From an uncultured Alphaproteobacteria bacterium (GTDB lineage Bacteria; Pseudomonadota; Alphaproteobacteria; Caulobacterales; Caulobacteraceae), in assembly GCA_903822175.1 (NCBI GenBank), contig CAIJOB010000040.1, positions 124,001 through 188,000 on the forward strand: 64,000 nt of DNA, read 5' to 3'. The position numbers and the translations under genes are program-made. Position 1 is the first letter of the stretch, and the number at the start of each line of letters is the position of its first letter. Shown here one piece after another: positions 26,555 to 35,576 of this stretch. The notes beneath the pieces are model-generated. The model saw nothing but the letters and a program-made list of their open reading frames with translations, was not told the DNA's origin and did not search any database.

Positions 26555-27861
26555 TCGGCGTCTCCGGCCCGGCTGGTCCAGCGGGAAAGATCGCGCTCGC
26601 GGCCCATCAGCGCCAGCCCGGACGCGATGGATTCCAGCTCGGCCCCGGTCTCGATCTTCGAGGCGTCGAAGCGGCGGTGGAAGATGGCGCGGACCGCCGG
26701 CACCAACGACGAGCCGCCGGTCAGGAACACCCGGTCGACACCGTCAGCGCTCAGGTTGGCGTTGGCCAGCGCCGCGTCCACGGCGGTCTCGATCAGCTTG
26801 AGTTCGGGCGCGATCCAGCCCTCGAAGGTCGCGCGGCGCACCCCGCCCTTCAGCGAGATCGTGCCCGCCTCGAACTCGAACAGCGCCGCCTCGTCCGCCG
26901 ACAGCGCCTCCTTCAGACGGCTGACCGACCGGTAGAGCTGGTAGCCGTAGTTTTCGTCCAGCGTCTCGACCAGCCGCTCGATCTTCTCCGGCTCCATGGC
27001 CTCGCGGACCAGGCTGCGGATCTCACGCATGTCGCGGCTGGCGCGCATCAGGGCCAGCTGGTCCCAGCGGGCGAAGGCCGAATAGTAGCGGTTGGGGATC
27101 GGCAGCACCTTGCCGAAGCTCTGATAGCTCGACCCCTTGCCCAGCGCCGGCGAGACCAGGTTGTCGATGATCCGATAGTCGAAGGCGTCCCCGGCCACGC
27201 CGACGCCCGAGCGGCCCAGCGGAATGGCGCGGATTTCGCCCGCGTGGCGCTCGAAGCGGATGATCGAGAAGTCCGAGGTGCCGCCGCCGAAGTCGCCGAC
27301 CAGCACGGTGGCGTCGTGATCCAGCTCGCGGGCGAAGAAGAAGGCCGCGCCCACCGGCTCATAGGCATAGAGGATATCCTTGAACCCCATCCGCTCGAAC
27401 GCCGTCTCGTAGCGCGACAGCGCGAGCGGCTCGTTGGGCGCGGCGCCCGCGAAGGTCACCGGGCGGCCGACGATCACCCGCTCCGGCAGCTCGGCCATGC
27501 CCGCGTCGGCATAGGCGCGCAGCTTCAGCAGGAAGGTCGAGAGCAGGTCCTCGAACCGGTAGCGGCGGTTGAGGATCGTGGTCTCGCTGAAGCTCTCGGA
27601 CGCCGCAAAGCTCTTGAACGACTGGATGAAACGGGTGTCGGCCGGGTCTTCCACATAGGCGTCGATCGCCCAGGGTCCGGCCGCGATGGTCCGGTCGTTG
27701 GGCTTGTCGCCGGCGTGGAAGCTGAGGCAAGAGCGGAAGGCGAAATGCTCCCGATCGGGCGCCGGGAACTCAACCAGATGCGCTGGTCCGGCCGCGTCGG
27801 CGAGCGCCACGACCGTGTTGGTCGTGCCGAAATCGATGCCGAGGCTAAGGGGCGATGACAC
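26551..27861 (-). CDS. Hsp70 family protein, YegD-like
   Basis: A 436-residue protein with the Hsp70/actin ATPase fold but no substrate-binding domain, as in YegD. The phosphate-1 motif is GIDFGTTNTVVALA near the N-terminus. Phosphate-2 is VLVGDFGGGTSDFSIIRF, and the adenosine motif is FLTGGSSLVPAVRAIF. It also has YAYEPVGAAFFFAREL, the Hsp70 connect-like segment. A start at 27861 gives MSSPLSLGIDF. Role: putative chaperone-like ATPase of unknown client. It is upstream partner of the DUF1697 gene in a two-gene operon. Confidence 0.9.
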   Translation of the reverse strand: MSSPLSLGIDFGTTNTVVALADAAGPAHLVEFPAPDREHFAFRSCLSFHAGDKPNDRTIAAGPWAIDAYVEDPADTRFIQSFKSFAASESFSETTILNRRYRFEDLLSTFLLKLRAYADAGMAELPERVIVGRPVTFAGAAPNEPLALSRYETAFERMGFKDILYAYEPVGAAFFFARELDHDATVLVGDFGGGTSDFSIIRFERHAGEIRAIPLGRSGVGVAGDAFDYRIIDNLVSPALGKGSSYQSFGKVLPIPNRYYSAFARWDQLALMRASRDMREIRSLVREAMEPEKIERLVETLDENYGYQLYRSVSRLKEALSADEAALFEFEAGTISLKGGVRRATFEGWIAPELKLIETAVDAALANANLSADGVDRVFLTGGSSLVPAVRAIFHRRFDASKIETGAELESIASGLALMGRERDLSRWTSRAGDAE

Positions 27862-27920
27862 AGCGCGCGCTCCGGGCGGGGCGCGCCGTGTAGCAATTCC
27901 GGCGTCATCCCGGAAGAGAA

Positions 27921-28027
27921 CTCCTCTCCCCCGCGTAGCGAGAGGGAGAGGGAAGGGAGAGGGCCGGTGCGGCCGCTCTACCCTCTCCTCGATCCTCTCC
28001 CTCTCGGCTTCGCCGGGGGAGAGGAGG
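27921..28027. repeat. CTCTCCC-type intergenic repeat, two facing units
   Basis: A unit CTCCTCTCCCCCGCGTAGCG, GAGGGAGAGG is followed by GGAGAGGGCCGGTGCGGCCGC and then a second unit CCTCTCCCTCTCGGCTTCGC, CGGGGGAGAGG. Each unit forms its own small hairpin with a distinct loop, and the two units can pair with each other. It lies between the start of the Hsp70-like gene and the end of maeB. Confidence 0.65.
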
Positions 28028-28032
28028 TGTGG

Positions 28033-30327
28033 CTAGGCTTCGACCTCCGCCAGCTGGCGCTCGTAGGCGCAGACGGTGGCCATCTGCAGGATCTTGGAGA
28101 CCGAGGCCGACAGCGGGCAGATCTGCACCGCGCGGTCGAGGCCGAGCAGGATCGGGCCGATCACCGTGGCGCCGCCCAGCGACTGGATGAGCTGGGTGGA
28201 GATGGCGGCGGAGTGTACCGCCGGCATGATCAGCACATTGGCCGGGCCGGTCAGGCGCATGAACGGGTAGTTGCCGCGCAGTTCCGGCTCCAGGGCCAGT
28301 TCCGGCGGCATCTCGCCCTCGTACTCGAAATCGATCCCCTCCATGCCGTCGAGCATGGTCACCGCGTCGCGCACGCGGTCGGAGCGCAGACCCATGGGAT
28401 TGCCGAAGGTCGAGTAGCTCATGAACGCCACGCGGGGCTCGTAGCCCAGGGTGCGCACCGCGCTCGCCGCCTGTTTGGCGATCTCCACCAGATCCTCGGC
28501 CACCGGCATCTCGGTGATCGAGGTGTCGGCGATGAAGATGGTCCGGCCCTTGGCCAGCACCACGCTCATGCCGATCATCCGTCCGCCCGGCGTCGGATCG
28601 ACGACCTGCAGCACCTCTTCCAGCACCTGGTCGAAGGACCGGGTCACGCCCGTGACCATGCCATCGGCGTCGCCCAGCGCCACCATGGAGGCGCCGAATG
28701 CGTTGCGGTCCTGGTTGATCAGCCGCTGCACGTCGCGGCGCAGATAGCCGACCCGCTGCAGCCGTCCGTAGAGGTAGTCCACGTAGGCCGCGTTGCGGTG
28801 CGAGATCCGCGCGTTGAGGATTTCCAGCTTGGCCTCAGCGGGATCGAGGCCGACGGAGCGCATGTTCTCGTGCACGGTTTCCTCGCGGCCGATCAGCAGG
28901 GCTGACCCCAGGCCCGCGTTCTGGAAGGCGTAGGCGGCGCGGATGACGCTGGGCTCCTCGCCCTCGGCGAAGACGATCCGCTTCTTCTTGGGCGCCGACA
29001 GCACCGCGCCCTGCAGCTTCTGCAGGAAGGCCGCCGTGGGATCGAGCCGCTGCGCGAGCGAGGCGCGATAGGCGTCCATGTCCTCGATCGGCCGGCGCGC
29101 CACGCCGGTGTCCATCGCCGCCTGGGCGATGAACGGCGGGATGTAGGAGATCAGGCGCGGGTCGAAGGGCGTCGGGATGATGTACTGCGGCCCGAACTTC
29201 AGCTGCACCCCATGATAGGCGGCGGCGACTTCGTCGGGCACGTCTTCGCGGGCCAGCAGCGCCAGCGCATTGGCGCAGGCGATCTTCATTTCCATGTTCA
29301 CCCGCCGCGCCCGCACGTCGAGCGCGCCACGGAAGATGTAGGGGAAGCCCAGGACATTGTTGACCTGGTTGGGATAGTCGCTGCGGCCGGTGGCGACGAT
29401 GGCGTCGGGGCGCACCGCATAGACCTCTTCCGGGCGGATTTCCGGGTCCGGATTGGCCATGGCGAAGATGACCGGGTTCTTGGCCATCAGCTTGACGTCG
29501 TCCTGGGTGATCGCGCCCTTCACCGAAGTGGCGATCAGCACGTCGGCGCCGGTCAGCGCGTCTTGCAGGGTGCGCTTGTCAGTCTCGATGGCATGCGCCG
29601 ACTTCCACTGGTTCATCGCGTCGGTGCGGCCGCGGTAGAGCACGCCCTTGGAATCCACGGCGATACAGTTCTCGTGCGGCACGCCCATGGCCTTGAGCAG
29701 GTCGAGCGTGGCGATGCCGGCGGCGCCCGGGCCGTTCAGCACCACCTTGACGTCCTTCAGCTCCCGGCCGGTCAGGAAGCAGACGTTGATCAGGCCGGCG
29801 GCCGAGATGATCGCGGTGCCGTGCTGATCGTCATGGAACACCGGGATGTCCAGGAGTTCCTGCAGGGCGGATTCGACGATGAAGCACTCGGGGGACTTGA
29901 TGTCCTCCAGGTTGATGCCGCCGAAGGTCACCCCGATGTTCTTGACCACGGTGATGATCTCATCCGGATCGGTGGCCAGGCATTCGATGTCGATGGCGTC
30001 GACGTCGGCGAAGCGCTTGAACAGCACCCCCTTGCCTTCCATCACCGGCTTGGAGGCCAGGGCGCCCAGGTTGCCCAGGCCCAGGATCGCGGTGCCGTTC
30101 GAGAACACCGCCACCAGGTTGCCCTTCGACGTGTAGTCGTAGGCGGTCTCCGGGTCGGCGGCGATCGCCTTCACGGGCACGGCGACGCCGGGCGAATAGG
30201 CCAGGCTGAGGTCGCGCTGGGTCGCCATCGGCTTGGTGGCCGCAATCGCGATTTTCCCGGGCGTGGGGTACCGGTGGAAGGCCAGGGCCTCCTCATCGGT
30301 AAAGGTGCGTTTCTCGGCGTCGCTCAT
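28033..30327 (-). CDS. maeB: NADP-dependent malic enzyme with phosphotransacetylase-like domain
   Basis: A 764-residue MaeB-type enzyme that decarboxylates malate to pyruvate with NADP. The malic domain (residues 1 to about 430) contains the YSPGVAVPVKAI, NLVAVFSNGTAILGLGNLG, VFHDDQHGTAI and VLNGPGAAGIATLDLL motifs. The C-terminal half (about 440-764) is a phosphate acetyl/butyryltransferase-like domain (KKRIVFAEGEEPSVIRAAYA, IGMSVVL, FIADTSI, NVLIMPAVHSA). In this class it is non-catalytic and mediates acetyl-CoA control. Full length is typical. It stands alone. Confidence 0.95.
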   Translation of the reverse strand: MSDAEKRTFTDEEALAFHRYPTPGKIAIAATKPMATQRDLSLAYSPGVAVPVKAIAADPETAYDYTSKGNLVAVFSNGTAILGLGNLGALASKPVMEGKGVLFKRFADVDAIDIECLATDPDEIITVVKNIGVTFGGINLEDIKSPECFIVESALQELLDIPVFHDDQHGTAIISAAGLINVCFLTGRELKDVKVVLNGPGAAGIATLDLLKAMGVPHENCIAVDSKGVLYRGRTDAMNQWKSAHAIETDKRTLQDALTGADVLIATSVKGAITQDDVKLMAKNPVIFAMANPDPEIRPEEVYAVRPDAIVATGRSDYPNQVNNVLGFPYIFRGALDVRARRVNMEMKIACANALALLAREDVPDEVAAAYHGVQLKFGPQYIIPTPFDPRLISYIPPFIAQAAMDTGVARRPIEDMDAYRASLAQRLDPTAAFLQKLQGAVLSAPKKKRIVFAEGEEPSVIRAAYAFQNAGLGSALLIGREETVHENMRSVGLDPAEAKLEILNARISHRNAAYVDYLYGRLQRVGYLRRDVQRLINQDRNAFGASMVALGDADGMVTGVTRSFDQVLEEVLQVVDPTPGGRMIGMSVVLAKGRTIFIADTSITEMPVAEDLVEIAKQAASAVRTLGYEPRVAFMSYSTFGNPMGLRSDRVRDAVTMLDGMEGIDFEYEGEMPPELALEPELRGNYPFMRLTGPANVLIMPAVHSAAISTQLIQSLGGATVIGPILLGLDRAVQICPLSASVSKILQMATVCAYERQLAEVEA

Positions 30328-30491
30328 GGCGGCGGAGCATCCTTCGTAAGCGATGGCGATGAGAGCGGAAGCTTAGAGTCCCCGCCCCGGCGAAACAACC
30401 CCACACAAGCTTGGCCATTAACTGTTCACATCTCAACGCCCGTTGCGACTCCGGAACAACCCGCGGCGCCGCTCAGACCGCTTGACTCATC

Positions 30492-30526
30492 CGTTAGCTA
30501 TGACTTACGGTAAGTAATGACTAACG
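30492..30526. promoter_or_regulatory. Candidate ArsR operator overlapping the start codon
   Basis: A compound palindrome: CGTTAG, 6 bp, CTTACGGTAAG, 6 bp, CTAACG, symmetric about position 30509. It covers the ribosome-binding region and the ATG at 30517 of the ArsR gene. That location fits autoregulation by the encoded winged-helix protein. The symmetry is seen; binding is inferred. Confidence 0.55.
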
Positions 30527-30852
30527 CTCTGGCCTTCGCCGCATTGGCCGACCCCACCCGCCGCGAGGTGTTCGAGCGGCTGGCGCGCGGGCCGCTACCG
30601 GTGGGCGAACTGGCGCGGGGGCTGCCGGTCAGCCGGCCGGCGGTTTCGCAGCATCTGAAAGTCCTCAAGGAGGCCGGCTTGGTCACCGATCGGCCGGACG
30701 GGACGCGCCGCGTCTATCAGATCGACCCGCAGGGGTTGGGGCAGATCCGCGCCTGGCTCGACCGCTTCTGGGACGAGGCGCTGGAGGCCTTCAAGGCCGA
30801 GGTCGAGCGCGACGACGACACTCAAGACACCGAAACGGGGAACAAGCCGTGA
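30517..30852 (+). CDS. ArsR family transcriptional regulator
   Basis: A 111-residue winged-helix regulator: FAALADPTRREVFERLARGP, then LPVGELARGLPVSRPAVSQH (recognition helix) and LKVLKEAGLVTDRPDGTRRVYQIDP (wing). There is no metal-binding cysteine motif, so it belongs to the metal-independent ArsR group that is typically paired with an AHSA1/SRPBCC gene. It overlaps that gene by four bases (GTGA), and a GST gene follows. A palindrome at 30492-30526 spans its start codon and is a probable operator. Confidence 0.93.
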   Translation: MTNALAFAALADPTRREVFERLARGPLPVGELARGLPVSRPAVSQHLKVLKEAGLVTDRPDGTRRVYQIDPQGLGQIRAWLDRFWDEALEAFKAEVERDDDTQDTETGNKP

Positions 30853-31325
30853 GCCAAGCGACCATCAAGCCCGCCGCCATCAAGAAGACCTTCACCCTGC
30901 GGGCGACGCCCGAGCGGGCGTTTCAGGTGTTCACCGCCGGCTTCGGCGGCTGGTGGCCCCGGACTCACTACGTCGGCCCATCGCCGCTAACCGGGGCGGT
31001 AATCGAGCCCCGTGAGGGCGGTCGCTGGTACGGCGAGCATGAGGACGGCGTCGAGCGCCCGTGGGGCGACGTGCTGACCTGGGACCCGCCGGGGCGCCTG
31101 GTCCTGGCCTGGCGGCTGAACGCCGAATTCACCTACGACCCCGACCTCTTGACCGAGGTGGACGTGCGCTTCGTCGCGATCGACGGCGGGGAAACCCGGG
31201 TCGATTTTGAGCATCGCGGCCTGGAACGGTTCGGCGACAGCGAGGGTGCGGCCCGCGCCCTGACCGGGATGAACACCGGCTGGGACCTGATCCTCGGCAA
31301 CTTCAGGACCGCGACCGGCGACTGA
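30849..31325 (+). CDS. SRPBCC/AHSA1 family protein
   Basis: A 158-residue protein with the Aha1-C/START-like fold: IKKTFTLRATPERAFQVFTAGFGGWWP, VIEPREGGRWYGEHEDG, and WGDVLTWDPPGRLVLAWRLN, ending VDFEHRGLERFG and GWDLILGNF. The start is GTG overlapping the ArsR stop. Partners of this kind in ArsR-AHSA1 pairs are thought to bind small hydrophobic ligands or to control detoxification; the ligand is unknown. Confidence 0.92.
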   Translation: MSQATIKPAAIKKTFTLRATPERAFQVFTAGFGGWWPRTHYVGPSPLTGAVIEPREGGRWYGEHEDGVERPWGDVLTWDPPGRLVLAWRLNAEFTYDPDLLTEVDVRFVAIDGGETRVDFEHRGLERFGDSEGAARALTGMNTGWDLILGNFRTATGD

Positions 31326-31373
31326 TCCCCAACCCTATCGAGCCTCAACCTTATCGAGAAAAGGAGACATCTC

Positions 31374-32033
31374 GTGGTCGAACCCATTGTCGTGCACGGA
31401 ATTCCCGGCAGCCCCTATGTCCGCAAAGCGCTGATCGTCTGCGAGGAAAAGGGCGCGCCTTACCGGTTGGACGCCATGGCGTTCGGGACCGGCGCGAACA
31501 AGACGCCCGAGTACCTGGCCCGCAACCCCTTCGGGCGTCTGCCGACCATCGAGCACGGAGACTTCGTGCTCTACGAGGCCCAGGCTATTGGCCGCTACAT
31601 CGACCGGGTGTTCGACGGCCCGAGCCTGACGCCGTCCGACCCGCGGCAGGCCGCCCGCATGGACCAGGTGCTGAACATCGTCGACTGGTACGTCATGCCC
31701 TCGATCAGCGGCGGCATCGGCTTCAACCGGGTTGTGAAGCCAAAGTTCGGCATGCCGGTGGACGAGGAGGCGGTGGCAAACGCGCTCCCCATGGCGCGCA
31801 CCTGCATCGCGGCCCTGGAGGACATCCTGGGCGCCCAGCCCTATCTGGCGGGCGAGGCGGTCAGCCTGGCCGACCTCTTCGCCTACGGCCACTTTGAGTT
31901 CCTCGGCCAGACCCCGGAGGGCGGCGACCTCCTGGCCGGCTCGCCCCTGCTCGGCTGGATGGAGCGGATGGCGGCGCGGCCCAGCATGCAGAAGACCACC
32001 TGGGAACGGCTCGCCGAGACCACCGCCGCCTGA
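31374..32033 (+). CDS. Glutathione S-transferase family protein
   Basis: A 219-residue protein. The N-terminal thioredoxin-like domain begins VEPIVVHGIPGSPYVRKALI with the active-site SPYVRK region and NPFGRLPTIEHGDFVLYEAQAI, where the cis-proline and the EAQ/ESxAI glutathione-binding motif are seen. The C-terminal domain is all-helical (PYLAGEAVSLADLFAYGHF). The GTG start at 31374 follows an AAGGAG ribosome-binding site 8 nt upstream. It is downstream of ArsR/SRPBCC with a 48-bp gap and may be in the same regulon. Confidence 0.93.
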   Translation: MVEPIVVHGIPGSPYVRKALIVCEEKGAPYRLDAMAFGTGANKTPEYLARNPFGRLPTIEHGDFVLYEAQAIGRYIDRVFDGPSLTPSDPRQAARMDQVLNIVDWYVMPSISGGIGFNRVVKPKFGMPVDEEAVANALPMARTCIAALEDILGAQPYLAGEAVSLADLFAYGHFEFLGQTPEGGDLLAGSPLLGWMERMAARPSMQKTTWERLAETTAA

Positions 32034-32116
32034 TGAGCTTGACCCGCTTGAACTTGACCTGGGGGGCGCCCTGGGGAGACTAGCCGCTCCCTTGGCCGCC
32101 CGCCGGAGTCACGCCG

Positions 32117-32896
32117 CTGTCCGATATCCCGATCAAGATCGCCGTCGGCGGCGCGCTGGGCCGCATGGGCCAAGCCATGGCCGCCTGCGTGGAGGCGGAC
32201 CCGGCCACGGTGTTGGCCGCGCGGTTCGACCGCCCGGACCTGAGCGGCGAAGGCCTGATCGACCGCGACGCCGCCCTGGCCGCCGCCGATGTGGTCATCG
32301 ATTTCACCACGCCCGCCGCTTCGGTCGATCTGGCGCGGGCCTGTGCGGCCAAAGGCGGGCCGGCCCTGCTGATCGGCGCCACCGGCCTGGACGAGGCGCA
32401 GATCGCCGCCATCATCGAGGCTTCGGCGAAGGTCGCCATCGTTCGCGCGGGCAACTTCTCGCTCGGCCTGAACATGCTGCTGGGCTTTGTCGAACAGGCG
32501 TCCCGCCAGCTGGGGCCCGACGCCTACGACATTGAGGTCTTCGAGGCGCACCACCGCCGCAAGGTCGATGCGCCCTCCGGCGCCGCCCTGATGCTGGGCG
32601 AGGCCGCCGCGCGGGGCCGGGGCGTGAGCCTCGGCGATGTGGCCAAGCGCGGCCGTGACGGCATCACCGGCGCGCGGCCGCCGGGCGAGATCGGATTTTC
32701 CGTGGTGCGCGGCGGCGGCATCGTCGGCGAACACAGCGTCTCGTTCATCGCCGAGGACGAGACCCTGACCCTCGCCCATTCCGCCCGCGACCGGGGCCTG
32801 TTCGCCCGCGGCGCCCTGGTGGCGGCGCGCTGGGTCGCGGGGCGTCCGGCCGGCCACTACACCATGGGCGACGTCCTGGGCTTCAGCCAGGGATGA
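32117..32896 (+). CDS. dapB: 4-hydroxy-tetrahydrodipicolinate reductase, probable CTG start
   Basis: A 259-residue enzyme of lysine/diaminopimelate synthesis that reduces HTPA with NAD(P)H. The Rossmann motif [13 protein letters not shown] begins only six residues from the CTG at 32117. The signature [19 protein letters not shown] and [19 protein letters not shown] are present. The only ATG (32165) lies inside GRMG and would destroy the nucleotide site. Between the in-frame TAG at 32081 and CTG 32117 there is no ATG, GTG or TTG, and a GGAG sits 8 nt before the CTG. CTG initiation is therefore the best reading; a sequencing error is the alternative. It overlaps the amidase start by four bases. 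Confidence 0.9.
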   Translation: MSDIPIKIAVGGALGRMGQAMAACVEADPATVLAARFDRPDLSGEGLIDRDAALAAADVVIDFTTPAASVDLARACAAKGGPALLIGATGLDEAQIAAIIEASAKVAIVRAGNFSLGLNMLLGFVEQASRQLGPDAYDIEVFEAHHRRKVDAPSGAALMLGEAAARGRGVSLGDVAKRGRDGITGARPPGEIGFSVVRGGGIVGEHSVSFIAEDETLTLAHSARDRGLFARGALVAARWVAGRPAGHYTMGDVLGFSQG

Positions 32897-34347
32897 AGGC
32901 CCTGGACGACCATCTTCTCAAGCTCGACGCCACGGACCAGCTGGCGCTGCTCGGCAAGAAGAAGGTCTCCGCGGTCGAGCTGTTGAAGGCCTCGCTGGCG
33001 CGCCACGAACAGACCCACGCCAAGCTGAACGCCGTGGTCGCCGTCGATCTGGACCGCGCGCTGTTCCACGCCAAGGCGCTCGACGAGCTGCGGGCCAGGG
33101 GCGAGACGCTGGGCCCGCTGGCCGGCCTGCCGATGACGGTCAAGGACACCTTCGACGTGGTGGGGCTGCCGGCGTCCTCTGGCCTCAAGGCCTATCGCCA
33201 ACGCCAGGCGCAGGACGCCGCGGCGGTTCGCCTGGCCCGGCACGCGGGCGTGGTGATCTGGGGCAAGACCAACACCCCGGTCCTGGCCGGCGACTGGCAG
33301 ACCTTCAACGGCCTCTATGGGACCACCAACAATCCGTGGGACGTGAGCCGGACCTGCGGCGGCTCCTCCGGGGGCGCGGCGACGGCGTTGGCGGCCGGGA
33401 TCACCGCGCTGGAGATCGGCTCGGACATCGGCGGGTCGCTGCGCGTGCCGGCGAGCTTTTGCGGCGTCTACAGCCACAAGCCCACCTGGGGCCTGGTCAA
33501 TCAGCGCGGGCAGGTGCCGCCGGCGCCCGGATCGTGGAGCGAGCGCGACCTGAACGTCGCCGGGCCCATGGCGCGCTCGGCCCGCGACCTGCGCCTGCTG
33601 CTGTCGGTGATCGAGGGCGGGCCGATGGCGGCCAAGGCCCCCAGCGCCGACCTGAAGACCGCCAGGATCGCACTCTGGCTCGATGAGCCGAGCTTCCCGC
33701 TCGACCCGCAGGTGCGCAGCAGCATCGAGAGCTTCGCCGCCGAACTGACCGCCGCCGGCGTGGAGGTGACGCCGATCTCCTCGCCCGCGCACATGCCGAC
33801 CCTGATGGCCGCCTATCAGACCCTGCTGGGCGCGATCATCGGCGAGGACATGCCCGACTCCACGATCCGCGCCATGGAGCGCATGCGCGGCCTCGCCCGC
33901 TGGCAGATGGCGCGGGGCGGTGCTGGCGCCCGGGATGCCGCCATGACGCTGGCCTACACCGCCACGCATCGGGAGTGGCTGGCGGCCGATGCGGTGCGCG
34001 CCCGTCTGCGCCACGAGATCGGCGAGGTGTTCGGCCGCTTCGACGCGATCCTGGCGCCGATCACGCCGGTCACCGCCTTCGCCCACGACCACCGGCCGTT
34101 CGCCAGGCGGCGGCTGACCGGCTCGGACGGCGAAGTGATGCCCTATGCGTCGATGCTCAACTGGATCTCGCTGGCGACCGCCCTGCACCTGCCGGCGACC
34201 GCGATCCCGATCGGCCCAGCGGCGGATGGGCTGCCGGTCGGCGCCCAGCTGATCGGCCCGCTGAACGGCGACGCCAAGACCCTCGCGCTCGCCCAGGCCA
34301 TCGAGGACAACATCCGCGGGTTCACGGCGCCGGAGATGGCGCGCTAG
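32893..34347 (+). CDS. Amidase (amidase-signature family)
   Basis: A 484-residue amidase-signature hydrolase. The Ser-cisSer-Lys triad is visible: Lys84 in MTVKDTFD, the GGSSGG loop with Ser158/Ser159, and nucleophile Ser182 in [11 protein letters not shown]. The C-terminal half contains VSRTCGG-proximal substrate loops and [22 protein letters not shown], typical for this family. Substrate not predictable. Its ATG overlaps the dapB stop, so translation is coupled with dapB. Confidence 0.94.
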   Translation: MKALDDHLLKLDATDQLALLGKKKVSAVELLKASLARHEQTHAKLNAVVAVDLDRALFHAKALDELRARGETLGPLAGLPMTVKDTFDVVGLPASSGLKAYRQRQAQDAAAVRLARHAGVVIWGKTNTPVLAGDWQTFNGLYGTTNNPWDVSRTCGGSSGGAATALAAGITALEIGSDIGGSLRVPASFCGVYSHKPTWGLVNQRGQVPPAPGSWSERDLNVAGPMARSARDLRLLLSVIEGGPMAAKAPSADLKTARIALWLDEPSFPLDPQVRSSIESFAAELTAAGVEVTPISSPAHMPTLMAAYQTLLGAIIGEDMPDSTIRAMERMRGLARWQMARGGAGARDAAMTLAYTATHREWLAADAVRARLRHEIGEVFGRFDAILAPITPVTAFAHDHRPFARRRLTGSDGEVMPYASMLNWISLATALHLPATAIPIGPAADGLPVGAQLIGPLNGDAKTLALAQAIEDNIRGFTAPEMAR

Positions 34348-34355
34348 CCCCCATC

Positions 34356-34482
34356 CCGCTCATCCCGGCGCAGGCCGGGACCCAGATGGAATGGCTTAGA
34401 TGCGGGCTCTAAGAACTCTGAGCGAGTCCAACCCACGTCTGAGCTAAGAGATCTGGGTCCCGGCCTTCGCCGGGATGAGCGG
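34356..34482. repeat. Long inverted repeat with CTCATCCCGGC-type arms
   Basis: Arms of 32 bp at 34356-34387 and 34451-34482 (CCGCTCATCCCGGCGCAGGC ... and its complement) pair with one mismatch around 63 bp. Each arm contains its own CCCGGC-GCCGGG hairpin. The element fills the gap between two convergent genes and could terminate both. Arms of this type are common dispersed repeats in Caulobacterales and sphingomonads. Confidence 0.75.
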
Positions 34483-34485
34483 TGT

Positions 34486-35121
34486 TTAAGGCTTTGCCGG
34501 CAGCGGATTCTGGCGGGTCCAGGCGGCGTCGACCACGGCCTGTGGGTCGGCGCCGACGCCGTGGCGCAGCAGGGAGAGGCCCTCCAGCTCGACCTTGTCG
34601 GAGCGCAGCACGCGCGGGTGGGCGCTGTAGCCCAGCTGATAGAGCGCCGTGTCGGTCTTGGTCTGGCCATCCTCGATGAAGCTGGTGACGATGGCCACCG
34701 GGAGGCGGCCCGAGCGGCCCTTGCCGCCGCGGGCGTGCTCGGCCTTGGTGACACCGCCCTCGATCCAGCCGGCCTCGACGCGGGGGTTGCCGGTGGTCTG
34801 GACCGGATCGCCGCGGATTTCGGTCGGGAAGGTCAGCGTCTGGGTCTGGATCACCTGTTCGGCGTGCACGCTGGAAAGCTTCAGCCGCTCGCCCGAGCCC
34901 TCAGGAGAACCGGTCATCAGGAAGGTCAGCTTGAGGGCGCCGGCCTTGGCTTCGGCCTTCTTCTCCTGCGCCTCGGCGGCCCGTTCGCGGTCGGTCTGGG
35001 TGCGTTCGCGATGAGTGTCCCAATAGCCGAGCGCGGCGATGGCCAACGCCGCGATGCCCACGAACTCGGCCAGCGTCAGGAAGCGCAGACGCCGTTTCCG
35101 CTCGGTGGGCGTCTCACCCAT
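34486..35121 (-). CDS. Membrane-anchored hypothetical protein
   Basis: A 211-residue protein. A basic N-terminus (ERKRRLRFLTLAEF) precedes one membrane segment (VGIAALAIAALGYW) at about residues 20-36. A charged helix (RERTQTDRERAAEAQEKKAEAK) and a soluble domain of about 150 residues follow (LKLTFLMTGSPEGSGERLKL ... VAIVTSFIEDGQTKTDTALY). The soluble part probably faces the periplasm. I do not recognise the family. It follows dut by 2 bp, so it is likely the last gene of the coaBC-dut transcription unit. Confidence 0.78.
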   Translation of the reverse strand: MGETPTERKRRLRFLTLAEFVGIAALAIAALGYWDTHRERTQTDRERAAEAQEKKAEAKAGALKLTFLMTGSPEGSGERLKLSSVHAEQVIQTQTLTFPTEIRGDPVQTTGNPRVEAGWIEGGVTKAEHARGGKGRSGRLPVAIVTSFIEDGQTKTDTALYQLGYSAHPRVLRSDKVELEGLSLLRHGVGADPQAVVDAAWTRQNPLPAKP

Positions 35122-35123
35122 CC

Positions 35124-35576
35124 CTAGCGCCCCGTGGACCCGAAGCCGCCGGCGCCGCGCGCGGTCTCGTCGAGGGTCTCGACCTCGGCCCAGACGGCCT
35201 GGACGACCGGGGCGATAACCAGCTGGCCGATGCGCTCGCCGCGGCGGATCACGAAGTCCTCTTCGCCATGATTGATCAGGATGACCTTCACCTCGCCACG
35301 ATAGTCGGCGTCGATGGTGCCGGGGGTATTGAGGCAGGTGACCCCGTGCTTGAACGCCAGGCCCGAGCGCGGCCGCACCTGGCCCTCGAAGCCGGGGGGA
35401 AGCGCAAACGCGAGCCCGGTCGGCACCGCGAACCGCGAGCCCGGGCGCAGCACCAGGGGCTCGTCCTGCGGCACGGCGGCCCGCAGGTCCATGCCGGCGG
35501 CCTGGGCGGTCTCATAGGCCGGCAGCGGCAGGTCGGCGCCATGCGGCAGGCGGGTGATCGGGACGGTCGGGTTCAC
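35124..35576 (-). CDS. dut: Deoxyuridine 5'-triphosphate nucleotidohydrolase (dUTPase)
   Basis: A 150-residue trimeric dUTPase that converts dUTP to dUMP and pyrophosphate. All five motifs are visible: [37 protein letters not shown], and the C-terminal GAGGFGSTG arm. A GTG start at 35576 is chosen because it has AGGAG 6 nt upstream and begins [13 protein letters not shown] as in relatives. The GTG overlaps the coaBC stop (GTGA), giving translational coupling. Confidence 0.96.
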   Translation of the reverse strand: MNPTVPITRLPHGADLPLPAYETAQAAGMDLRAAVPQDEPLVLRPGSRFAVPTGLAFALPPGFEGQVRPRSGLAFKHGVTCLNTPGTIDADYRGEVKVILINHGEEDFVIRRGERIGQLVIAPVVQAVWAEVETLDETARGAGGFGSTGR

